Assembly (NCBI GenBank): GCA_033065855.1 | Contig: JAVXUO010000834.1 | Location: 62,001 to 126,000, forward strand | Reading direction: 5' to 3' | Source of the DNA: Escallonia rubra | Taxonomy: Eukaryota > Streptophyta > Magnoliopsida > Escalloniales > Escalloniaceae | Length of the DNA: 64,000 nt | In this document: positions 11,201 to 21,629 of the stretch, one piece after another | How positions within the stretch are numbered: position 1 is the first letter of the stretch | Layout of the letters: each line of letters opens with the position of its first letter | The notes under the pieces: model-generated | The model's input: only the letters and a program-made list of their open reading frames with translations | Told to the model about the DNA's origin: nothing | Database searches by the model: none | Made by a program: the position numbers and the translations under genes

Positions 11201-14200
11201 AAAATTCTTACTCTAATGCCCAAGCTGACGAAATTTGTGCTTATTTCGTTGTACTAGAACTTAAGTTTGCTGCAATACTACATTCATATGCATCTTTGCT
11301 CATACTGTATTTTTGTAAGGAAATTACTGCTGTTAATGGCTTTATATATTCAGGGAATAAGGCTACTCTGTGAATAAAAATCATGATAATTTTTTGAGGT
11401 GATTTTATACAGAGAAAAGCATCTCCATTTCAGGTAAAATAACTGACCACGTCCAGTGGTGCTTTACGGAATTGTGAACACTTTTGTATGACGATGTAGG
11501 CAATGTCTTAAGTAACAAGAAGGGTCTCATATTTTGCTCTTGGCCACATAATATAGATGCTCTGATTTTCTGTTTGGTTGGGAATATACCTCAGGGGCCT
11601 GAGAAGGCCCTTCAAATTCACAGCCAATTATAAACTAGCGAACTTTTTATTAGCCTGCCAAAGTACTGAGAGGACTCCTGTCCTCCATTTAAAACAAGTA
11701 TCGGGGTAATTTTAACATTTGTTACTGCACAATGCGTTCAGATAATAATGCATTCAATTTGTTACCGTATAGCAGCATTGCAGTGATTGAGAAAGGAGAA
11801 ATGATTTGATTTGCTATGATGATTGTAGTGAATTTAGGGAAAGGATCAGCAAACAAGTCAGGAGGCCTTTTGTCTGTAGTCTTTACATCAGTGTGGAGAA
11901 TCACTGGCTTTCTACGCAAATCATTATTCAGTCCTCAGAAACTTTCTCTATTTCCATATCAAAAGAGGACAGCTTTTTTTATGCAAATCACGCACGAAAA
12001 GCTCATTATTGTTGTATTCTTAAGCTGAGAAATTGGTGAATTATCACTTTGCATATTACTTCAGTTTTGTAGTCTCAGTAATTTGACGATGTGGCATATC
12101 ATACTTTGCAGGGAGTCTCACTTGACGATCTAGAGATTTTGAGAGTTATATTTGGTATTTTCCCTACATATCGTGACAGGTAAAAAATATTTTGACATGC
12201 CAAAATTCCCTCTCATTTCCTCGGAGTAGAACCTACTAAGTCAAGGTCTTCTTAGTCCTTGTGCTTATCTTAGAAGTAGATATTTCTCAGGCATATGGAT
12301 AAGCTTCTCCAATCTGCTAACTCTCTGTGTTTAATGGACTTTTTAGTCCATTGCCAGCTGCTTTCGATCGTGTTCTCCAGGTATATTGTGTTGCCCCCTT
12401 TTGAAGAATTCGAAGACCCCAAAACGAGTGCAAGGATGTCATATAATTGTTCTTTGCAGTTTGGTGATGCTAGCGGCATTCAATCACCAGTTTCCTTTGG
12501 TGGTTTTGGGAGCTTGACCAGGCACCTTGGGAGATTAACAACTGGTACGTACATCTTCATTATTAACTAACAAACTCAAGCTTCGGCATAGAACCAAGAC
12601 CATTTTAGGTTAATTTTTTTTAAGAAGCAGTTGAACTTTTGTGATCGGAAAGATAATCCAAATCATGTTGCCCTTGTAAAGTCCATTAGCAGAGCCCAAT
12701 TTTTTAAGGACATATTGGACAGATCTTCCTTTGGTTGCAAGGGTATTGTTCTAGAGTATGGACCCATATATTCTGATGCTATTGTCTAAATATGAAAAGC
12801 ATTTTTTTTTAACTTAATGTGTCTGCTAAGGTACCACTATAACTTCAGATTCAAACATCTAACGAATATGTTAAGTGATTCAAGTTCCTTGTCCTTTTGT
12901 TGTAAAGGCATACATGAAGCAATAAGTGGCGATTTTTTGGACTGCAACAACTTGTCGCTGCTGAATCCTTACATGGTTGGTGTCTCCGAGCTATGTAGAC
13001 ACGTAAATTGGCTTTATCCGTTGTGACTTGATGGCATTTTTTTTTTTGGTGCAGCCCAATCTGAGTGCATCTTGGTTGTTTCAAAGAGCAATGTCAGCAA
13101 AGAAAGAGTCCGCTGTCTCCCCTGATTTCATCAATGATCTGTTGTATGTTAATTTCCAGAGTATGCAGGTACATTTATGTTGCTTTGTACCAAAATGATG
13201 CAAAAGAGCAAAAAAAAGCTACTTTCCTGTCCTGAAACTTATGCCCCTTTTTTCTCTTGTTTATCAAACCTTCAATCGTTACTTGACCAGAGGCTAGGAG
13301 AACCCGTGCTAAGACCATTTCTTCAGGTTACATTTCTTTTCAGTTTCTTTTTTGTTCCAGATTTTGGGAGACTTCCAATTTCTGCTTAAAAAAAGTAGGG
13401 TAAGCAAGAAAGACGGGTAACTAATCATTGTGTGAATGTCCGTGGTACAGGACGTAATACAGTTTGGCCCTCTTGTGAAGACATTAGGCCTTGTTATGCT
13501 AACAAAACCTCAAATAATTCCATCAATATTCAAACAGGTAAAAAATTGGTTGATGGTTCATATTATTTCTCTTGCAATTTCTCTTGCAATTTCTCTTTTG
13601 TTTTGATTCCCTTTTTTTTTATGGAGTCAAATTATTGATGGAAGGAGACACTCCTTTATATTCATAATTCGATTGCTACTTTAGCATCTCTAAAGAAGTC
13701 GGAGTCCATATCTTAGCATAAACGTGAGAAACTCAATAATGAAAAATAGTTTCTCAGATGTCTTCTATAGCTAAAGATAACCACTGAAATGCCTTTCTTG
13801 GAACTGTTGAAGGTAGTAGCATAACAATAGGAACGATGACTGGTAACTGTCTATATGTGATAAGTCACCATCTTAGTTGCAGCACAAAAGTGGGAGACTT
13901 TAGATACAACATTTGTCTTACATGAACCGTCTGCTTGGTAGGAACCTGGATTGTAGAACTGCTGAGAAGTTTCATGTTAGCGAACCGTAGTTAGCATCAA
14001 ATTAATCTACATACTAAGATGTCCCAGTGATGTTCTTGAAGAAATTTGGTGCTGTATTAAGTGGGTTAATACCAATAGTTTTGAAAGAAATCAAGTCTTG
14101 GGAGGTTTTGCTTCTCTTAAGCTTGAAATACGACAGAAGATAGTCCTTATTCTCCTCGATGAAGAGTTCAAAATTACTCCCTTTTTTCAGGTTGGAGTCT

Positions 14201-14637
14201 CTGTTCTTCTTGACTGGTCTGGGCACTTTTCCATGTTGGGTTACTATACATTTCTCTCTACCTTCATCGACCCCGTAATAAGGTAATACTGACCTGATCA
14301 TTTTTGATGAAACCAAAGGAGCGAACTACTTTTTAGTTTCTGGTGTTTTTATCTGCAAATAACATAATTTCTTCAGTACAAAAATCAAGTGAAAGTTCAT
14401 CCGTAACATTCTCATACTGTATCTCTTTTCATCACCAATTTAATCGACTTGTGCTTGTCGGTATTTTCTGCAAGGCCATTTATAAATGCATTTCCGGCCA
14501 AGTCGATGTTCAAGTGGAAGCGGCAACTTGAGGCTTGGAAATATGGAGCTGGTTTAGACTACACCTTGAGTCATTCCAAAAGAACCAAGAGTGATGCTGG
14601 AACAAGAACCAGTACAGAAACATGGTCAAAGGTTTGA
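5246..14637 (+). CDS. FAD/NAD(P)-binding protein, lycopene beta/epsilon-cyclase-like family, 18 exons, 610 aa
   Basis: Exons: 5246-5386, 6376-6493, 6591-6778, 6876-6983, 7535-7599, 9332-9437, 9793-9876, 10108-10254, 10366-10494, 12112-12179, 12347-12380, 12460-12544, 12908-12975, 13055-13168, 13291-13326, 13451-13537, 14191-14282, 14475-14637. All introns are GT-AG, the phases join without a break, and the sum is 610 codons plus TGA. Residues 1-47 are Arg/Ser-rich and look like a plastid transit peptide. A Rossmann FAD-binding fold (DVLICGGTLGIF) is at about 115-145. The second flavin motif FGDASGIQSPVSFGGFG starts at 397. A hydrophobic stretch at about 527-552 may contact membranes. From memory, the closest plant family is the one annotated 'lycopene beta/epsilon cyclase protein' (Arabidopsis At2g32640). 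True cyclase activity is not established, so the substrate is unknown. TRIM copies sit in introns 1 and 9. It appears intact. Confidence 0.9.
5615..5931 (-). mobile_element. Degenerate TRIM-type retroelement in intron 1
   Basis: A diverged copy of the 10593-10933 element. LTR-like pieces at about 5635-5680 and 5860-5931 share the 'ctataaaagctt' and 'cccaacaacgttgacattcttaaca' type words with it. Between them are the same interior landmarks (a gaaggggggac tract near 5790). No coding content is expected. Confidence 0.6.
6100..6245 (-). mobile_element. TRIM fragment, PBS plus one LTR
   Basis: A decayed primer-binding-site region (ccagagtcttatatcat, 6160-6177) is followed by an LTR-like stretch, tttaagttacc...ccttaagctgttaaagaatg, ending near 6242. 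It aligns with the 3' part of the complete TRIM at 10593-10933. The other LTR is not seen. Confidence 0.5.
7600..9331 (+). other. Intron 5 (1.7 kb) with unassigned coding-like remnants
   Basis: This is the longest intron of the FAD-protein gene. At 7850-7960 there is LTR-like sequence ('aatcccacatcaac' type). From about 7985 to 8960 several open stretches of moderate complexity occur in one direction (for example 8482-8688), broken by stops. They look like a decayed gene or element, but I could not assign them to a family. Confidence 0.35.
9309..9331 (+). promoter_or_regulatory. Splice acceptor whose polypyrimidine tract is a (CT)n microsatellite
   Basis: The acceptor of exon 6 (AG at 9330-9331) is preceded by an uninterrupted run of about eight CT repeats and then TTGTAG. 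Length changes in the repeat would directly alter the polypyrimidine tract. Confidence 0.6.
10593..10933 (-). mobile_element. TRIM (terminal-repeat retrotransposon in miniature), near-complete, in intron 9
   Basis: Two direct repeats of about 71 bp (10593-10665 and 10859-10931) begin TGTTAAGTTA and end around CTTAACA, so the LTR itself has inverted TGTTAAG/CTTAACA ends. Immediately before the right repeat, 10846-10858 is the inverse of ATGGTATCAGAGC, the initiator-methionine tRNA primer-binding site. Next to the left repeat is a pyrimidine tract (actccccctca), the inverse of a polypurine tract. Both place the element on the minus strand. The interior is about 190 bp and has no coding capacity. 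The right LTR terminus is mutated and no target duplication was found. Confidence 0.85.
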
Positions 14638-15360
14638 GGTGCAACCCCTTTTTTTTTTAATAGAAATATTTTCATTCATACGGGGGTTTGTAGGGTTTTA
14701 CAAAGATGTCCCGGATGGTTAAAACGTCCTTGCGATGTAAGAATAACATCAAGGGCCCCTTCATGGTTCTCCATTTTTTCCCTCCCTTTTTCGTCCTAAA
14801 TGTTACATCATATACAATGAGCAATGATTGATGTGTGAACACACTAAACAACTCTGAAAAACAATATTTATTGGCCAATCAATTACCGTAATCGTGACTC
14901 GGTATTCTGAAATATTAGTAACAGTAGTACTATTCAATTCATAGAGCAATTACTATTACTTCGGTATCTATCCTCTGACATCCGATCCCATAAGCGTAGC
15001 TACATTATAACAATAACGATGTTTTGTAGGTGGACCGATCGTAGCAAAACGAGATATGCAATGAAACTCAACCCTAGTTTCATTGCGCGACACGTCATCA
15101 TATGAATAAATCTAATACTTAAAAAAATACAAAGCTATATATTTCATATATTAGCTTCTCTAAAGGTCTCCAAATATTACTTTGAATGGGGTTCTTACTT
15201 TTAAATTGACTTAATTTTGCTGAAGTAATGAAGACAATATAAATAAGTCTTATATTATTTAAGAACTAATTCCAAACCAATTCAAACTCTACCAGAGCAA
15301 TATACTACATTACTAGAACTTAATATTGACCATATGTGCCTTTAAAATCACTCTCTAATA
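14638..15360. other. 3' flank of the FAD-protein gene; degenerate repeat sequence
   Basis: The first 100-200 bp are probably 3' UTR. From about 14819 onward the sequence resembles 17263-17720 (shared words such as gagcaatgattgatgtgtgaac and 'ctctccaaatatta'), so it belongs to a degenerate duplicated block. No gene was seen. Confidence 0.45.
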
Positions 15361-16796
15361 TCTATATCTATGTCTATACTACCTATAAAAGTACAAATAT
15401 TGTAAATCTTTTTATTCTATTTTTGTCATTTGTTAATCACTCTAATAACAATCTTATCCTTTAATAATTACTACTCCATTATTACCCTACCCTTTCATAA
15501 ATACTACTTCATTATTACCTTACCCTTTCATAAATACTATTGTTAATTATTAATTGTGTAATCATTTTGGGTTTTACCCTCCGTCAGTTATTTCAATAAC
15601 AACTTTACCATCCCTAATTAGTTTTTTATACTGTGTTTAAGAAACATTATGTTAGAAATTTAATCTAAATCAATATTTACATATTGGGAAATAAAATATG
15701 TAGTTGTTAAAAATATATTTATATATATGTATGCGTGTGTGTGTGTGTGGGTGTGGGTGTATGCATGCACACACTACCTCTAAAAGTATAAATTTTATAA
15801 ATTATTTTTTGACGATTATGTCTTCCGTTAATTACATTTTTACCCTTCTTTTATTACTCATTTTTAAATTTTGATGAAATTAAAATTATTTTTATTACGA
15901 TTATGTCTTTCGTTAATTACGTTAATTACATTTTTACCCTTCTTTTATTACTCCTTTTTTAATTTTGATGAAATTAAAATTATTTTTATTACGATTATGT
16001 CTTCCGTTAATTACATTTTTACCCTTCTTTTATTACTCCTTTTTAAATTTTGATGAAATTAAAATAATATTGGGTAATGAATCTATTTTATACATTGATT
16101 GAAAAATGAAAAGTGTGATGAGAAAGAAAAACATAACAAAAAAGTTCCTTTATTATATTCTTTTAATTTAGTTAAAATAAAATAAATATTAGATATTGAC
16201 CTGGTTAATGAGAATTGTAATTTTCTTTCTTCATTTTAGGTTAGTAAACAATTAACCAATTGAAAAACTGAAAAACGAAAACAACATAAAAAAACTAAAA
16301 TAAGTGAAAAATCAATTGAGAAACAGAAAATTGTTAGGAAAACAAAAAAAAGGGTTAAATAAAAAAACAAGGCTCAAATATGATGCAAATTTGAATTGAA
16401 AATATATTCGGTTATTGCAGTTGAAGACTGAGTGTTTTGTGTTTCTTATTGATGAAACATAAATGACCTGGTCTTGAAAATTACAAATCTTAACCATTAA
16501 CCAATTTAATAATTTACAAAAATAAAGACGTAGATTCATTCTTTTAAGTTCTCTATTTGCTTTTATTTTCAACAGTACCATCAAACATTTCTTCAATCCA
16601 AAGCTTACAAAGAATATTTTCAAACATTGAATTGATTACAATTGCGATCATCAAATAACATTTCTTCTAAAAAATTCACAAAAAGTTGAGAACATAATTG
16701 AATTACATTATTTTTTTTATCTCAAGTAAGATAATAATATCATCTCAAATATTTTTCTCGACTATATTCTCGTGCAACGCACGTGCTCTATACTAG
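15361..16796 (+). mobile_element. Non-autonomous Helitron 1
   Basis: The 3' end has the Helitron signature: a short hairpin (CGTGC aac GCACG, 16771-16783), a 9-nt spacer and CTAG at 16793-16796, followed by T. The 5' end carries the TCTATACTA..TATAAAAGT motif shared with the second Helitron. The exact start is either 15361 (A before TC) or 15373. There is no Rep/helicase ORF. The interior is AT-rich and contains a three-copy tandem repeat (15809-16065). Confidence 0.75.
15809..16065. repeat. Three-copy tandem repeat inside Helitron 1 (unit about 80-95 bp)
   Basis: Three consecutive copies begin 'acgattatgtcttccgtta' and end 'gatgaaattaaaat'. The middle copy carries an extra 9-bp 'ttacgttaa' duplication. 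The copies are close to identical, so the expansion is recent relative to the element's age. Confidence 0.75.
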
Positions 16797-18480
16797 TGAA
16801 GATAAAAATACATATTTCTAAAACATGAGAACAACATATGAGATTTAGAAGGAAAAAAATGATGTTAAAAATGGATTGCATTTATCAATTTTACTGTTTT
16901 ATAAGTTATAAGAATCATTATGAGAAATAGTTGCATAATGTATAGCTTTAACAAATGAGTTGTAGGCCAGCCTTTTTTAAACATGACCTCCCGACCTACA
17001 ATTTGGCTATATCTCTTATAAAAAGAAATCTCAGATGAATTAGAAAAAAACGACACAAGTAATGTATCTCTATAATTCTACAAAAAAGATTATAAGAGGA
17101 TATAGTCCAACCGTTGTTTTTTTTAAAGGTCCTTAACGACCACCAAAAGACTCTAATTTTTATATTTAATCAATTTCATATGATTAATGAGAATAATTAC
17201 TAAATCTTAAATGAATTATAAGTATTAGACCTAAATTGTGATTATAAATTGATTCTAACAATGAGCAATGATTGATGTGTGAACTAATAAAAATTCATAG
17301 ATCCAAAAATCATAAATGACATGTGCATTTAGAACAAAAAAGAAATCGTCGCACAATTTACTATAGTATATATTTACCATAAGCAATGCAAAACTTTTTC
17401 AATACGATATATAATTTTTATAATCCTTTTTGGCAAACAACTAATAAGCAATATTATGCAATGGGTTCTCGTGAAAAAAAAATAGCTATATAATAATAAG
17501 TAATTAAGTTTGTGAAAATAATAAAGCACACTAATAAATCCAATACTTAAAATGAATTTAAAGCTATAGACCTAATATATTAGTTTCTCTAAAGCTCTCC
17601 AAATATTAAGTCGGATGCGGTCCTTACATTTAAGTTTAAGTTTTCGTCGGTTTTTGTTCGCATGCAAACCCCCCCTTCCTTCCTTAGTGGGTTAGATGGT
17701 CAATGACTTAATTTTGCATAAAAATGACTTGAATTTATTAGTTTTATAAGTTATAATGGTCATTGTAAAAGAACAAAAAAAGTTGCATAATATATAGCTT
17801 ATATAAGAGAGTTAGAGGCCAGAGTTTTTTAAAAATGACCTCATAACCTACAAGTTGGTTCTTATATAAGATTTAAAAAATAAACACGCGTAGAATTTAG
17901 AAAAGACACATATTGTATCTATGCAATTCTAAAAAACAAATTAGAGGATAAAAAATATAGTTCAAAATAATATTTTATAGGGCTTAGCGATCAATAAAAA
18001 GATCCTAATTTATTAGTTAATTAATTTTATTTGAATAATAACAATAATTTATAAATCTTAGATTAATTATTAGTGCTAGAACTTATTTGTGACTACAAAT
18101 CGATTACAACTATGAGAAATGGTTGTTGTGTGACTTAATAAGGACTAACCCCCCGCCCCATTCTTCCTCTTTAAATAATTAGTCTAGTTTATAAGGATAC
18201 TTGTTAAAATTACAAAATAAAATTCAATGATAGCTTCTTTGCACTATGTATGATTTATGTTTTCAACATCACATAGGATTTATAGAACGAAAGTATCCCT
18301 TAGAATCTCCAACTTAGATGAAGTCCTTAATTATTTCTATATTAGTAAATCTCTTGTCATGTAAAAACCTATTCTAAACATTCTAAAAGTCTACCTAGCC
18401 CATATACTAGCGTATTAAGACTTGTATTTGATAATTATAGTCCTTAAAATTTGTAAAATGAGTTGTGAATCTCTTATCTT
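16797..18480. repeat. Degenerate tandem duplication, AT-rich
   Basis: The segment at about 16850-17290 is repeated in diverged form at about 17740-18130. Shared order: 'ttttataagttata', 'gttgcataat.tatagct', 'aggccag..ttttttaaa.atgacct', 'acctacaa.ttgg'. Block 17263-17720 also matches 14819-15300 on the far side of Helitron 1. The period is roughly 0.9 kb. No coding content was seen. Helitron 1 therefore sits inside an older duplicated tract. Confidence 0.55.
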
Positions 18481-19047
18481 TGGATACGGAGTATTGTTGC
18501 TGAGATTCATTGCTTGCTACAGATGCTAGAGTTTGGATCAAACCAGGTGGTGCACACCTTTTATTCTGTCTTCATTGTAGTAGATAAGTGGTTGGTAAGG
18601 CCACAACAATGGAGTCTGGGGGGCTTTACGAGGTGATAGTTTTAACTTGGGTCTTGGGTTAGCCAAAGAGTACCAAGATTTGTTGGGTTGCATTGAGGAG
18701 CTATGACTGAATATTTGTGCTTGGCAATGAGATGGGGATATGGAAATAGAATGGATTTTACTGATTATCTCCTCGGAGCGAATAGATCGTGAAGGATATC
18801 CAATTTCTAGAGATTGTTACAATGGTGTTGTCATCTGAATTCCTATGCAAATTATACGATGATGATTGCGTAATGGCGTATGATCTCATATGTAGGGTGT
18901 TCATGATTGTATTTTGTTGCTTTGAAATTCTAGATATTGTTGAAACATGTTTGAAGCTTTTCAAAGCTTTGTTAGATTTGGGACTGAGTCCCAATTAGTT
19001 TGTAATTACCGGTTTGCGCTTTTAATGAAATAAGGACCTTTACCAAA
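18480..19047 (+). mobile_element. Possible 3' end of a poly(A) retroposon
   Basis: The segment ends 'gcgcttttaatgaaataagg' followed by 'cctttaccaaaaaaa', which resembles the 3' tails of plant LINE copies. No target duplication or domain was confirmed. Confidence 0.35.
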
Positions 19048-20189
19048 AAAATATATATATTCTTGAAAATCATTCTCTAATACGAAAATAAAAACCCCAT
19101 AGATCCCAAAAAAATACAAACTACAAGTGAGATTGAGAACAATAAAAATGACGTAACAATTAATCTATGTTATATTAGAAAGCTTTATATAATCTAAAAA
19201 CAAATTCTAAAACTCTAGCTAAGCTACATATTAATTATTAAGACTTAACTTTGACTATTTTATCCTTAAAACTAACTCTCTACTATGAAGATAAAATTTC
19301 ATATATGGAAAAAACAAAAAAAGAAAACATCTGAAACTTAGAAGAAAAAAACATGATATTAGAGTTTTAAACTTATTATAATTTGACATATGTCTATATA
19401 TTTAAACATAACATAATTATTACAAAAACTAACTAACTAACTATATTATAATTTGACTGAACAATATATAGGCCTAGGTTCCAAATCCCATATATGAGAT
19501 TTAGAAAATATATCAAATCTCATATTAGGAAAAATTGTTGTAAAAACATACGGGATACTCCAGATTTTGGGAATCAATTCCAAGTCAAATCTAAATCTAG
19601 GATATACCATATTTCAGGAATCAACCAAGTCAACTCTAAATCAAGTCAAAACCTCTCTACCTTATTAATCCTATCTACAACTTAACTTAGGAAATGGACC
19701 AACTAACTGTACTGGTTTAACCAACCGGACTAGACCACTTAGTGGACTCGACCATTCATTGGATTGGACCTAATTAATTAAATAATTACATATAACTAGG
19801 TCTAGACAAATGATAAGAACAAAATTAATTAAAATCACGCCCAATGATGAATAAATAAAAAGGATACAAGAATGTTGCAAAAATGAGGTGACATCATTTC
19901 ATTGGCAAATTATAGTTTGGCTATGTTGTTGCAATTCGCATCGTTTGTTTGGTTGAGGAGGAAGTACTCGATGATGAAGTGGCAGTATCGGTCCCGATGA
20001 GGCTGCTGAGATCGGTGATCACGCGCTTGATTTTGTCTGCGTCTTGACATATTTGCTACCAAGGCTATTTATTTGGTGAGTGGTATGATGACTCTGTGCT
20101 ATTGGATGGTGCTTTTTAATCAAGTTTTCAAAGTCAAGGAAGTTGCTTGAGTTCAACAATGACAACGACTCTCATTCTTAATCTCCTTT
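19048..20189. other. AT-rich spacer
   Basis: No gene was recognised. Short ORFs at 19494-19685 and elsewhere have no domain or codon structure that I can support. Confidence 0.4.
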
Positions 20190-20650
20190 ATTATAACCAA
20201 CAAGAAGGAAACCACAATTGGAGGCATCTTTTGATCGGGACAATATATTTGCATTTCATCATAAAGTAAACCATAAGAGGGAGGCTCCTTTTCGCATCAC
20301 AATTTGACATACATTTGATACTATCATATGAGCCACCAGGGGGGCAGCCATCTTCTTCAGTTATATAAGTTGGCCAATATCTACCAAGACTTAGGCCATT
20401 CACCCAAGCAACACCTTTGCCCAACTTTTGTAAATTTACAACAGATGGGTCTTTTTCTAAAGGAGCTTTAAAAGTTGTCTATATATAGGACAACAAACAA
20501 AAACATTAGACCAGATCATATGCTGACTAAATTGAAAGAAACACAAATATGCATCATGCTAATGTTTTAGTACCTTATACCAAGTCATCATTCTACTCGT
20601 GGGATATAGTACCTTGTACTAAGTCATCATTCCACTTGTGGGGAGATATT
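20190..20650 (-). pseudogene. Beta-galactosidase (GH35, plant BGAL) fragment with retained intron
   Basis: Reading on the minus strand, 20478 downward gives TTFKAPLEKDPSVVNLQ, then GKGVAWVNGLSLGRYWPTYI, a hallmark of the C-terminal part of plant beta-galactosidases, then a Gly/Cys segment (SNCD). After SNCD the normal continuation appears only in another frame or after about 50 extra bases, and the ORF stops at 20191. Upstream, a TWYK end at 20576 with a GT donor at 20573, and an AG acceptor at 20480-20479, show a normal intron, so this is a genomic-DNA fragment and not a retrocopy. The upstream exon is scrambled by a roughly 40-bp tandem duplication (20571-20650). Catalytic exons are missing. 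Confidence 0.8.
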
Positions 20651-21540
20651 TCTAAATCTGAAAGACATGCCGTAAATGACGAGATTGGGTGCAAGTGGTG
20701 GAAGATGGAAGGCTAGTTAAGGTAACATAACTAAATTTGAGCGATAGGTAGGTTAAAGTGGGTTAGACCTTAATCTGGTGACTGTGAAAAAATAGCCGAA
20801 TTTAAACTTTGCACCTTTTGAGCAAGTCCGGTGTGAAAGTGAGTCCATTAGCGAACCTACTTTCAGTTGTTCGCATATAATATTGAGCAACATGGAAATT
20901 ATGAGCTCTCTAATTCTTTCGGAGAAAACGTTCACCTTACTCAAATCTACAAGATGGGTAGGAAAATATGTTTTGCCCATAACATTGGGCAACACACCAA
21001 AGAAAGAGACATTGAGTTCATGAAAGTCCTCTTATTAGTTTCCTCCAATGTCTCATCATTATGTCAAGATAACACTACTAGGGTACACGGTGACTGGCAC
21101 AACCAAGATTATTACTGAACATCAATACACATCTACCAAGGAAAAATGCGAAGCCGGCAGAAGGTTTATACGAAAGGGAGAATCACAAAGTTTCAATGCG
21201 TTCATGCAAAGTAAGTTGCTTCTCAATTTTCATACAGTAGTCATGTTGGAGTCTTGAACTTTAAAGATGAAAATGGAAAGCACAAGATAGTAGTCAAATT
21301 TACATAGTAATGTGATGATAATCAAATTCTCAGTAGTCATAGGAAGTATAGAAAAGTTTACATAGCAATGGGATGATGGTCAAATTCCCCTCATGCACTG
21401 CAATTTTGGTCATACTTTTATGTTAGTTGGTGGTTTCCCATGAGCTGCGGTGTTTTCGCATGACTTTCTTCGTCTAAGTCCCAGCTGTATGTGAGGGGAG
21501 CATTGGTTTCTGACATAAACATCTTTCATCTTAATCTCTA
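20651..21540. other. Spacer; no recognised gene
   Basis: Short ORFs on both strands (20753-20995 minus, 20867-21257 plus) show no domain. They may be further beta-galactosidase locus debris, but I cannot align them. Confidence 0.35.
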
Positions 21541-21629
21541 AGAGACCGTTTGGGATTGATTCCTAAAAGTAGATTTTGATTAAATCAGAATCAGTTTCTA
21601 AAATTAGTTTTAATCCATTTTAAGCATAA

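Noticed and set aside
12851..13084. Minus-strand ORF over exons 13-14 of the FAD-protein gene
   Set aside because: A shadow of real exons on the opposite strand, spanning an intron, without homology.
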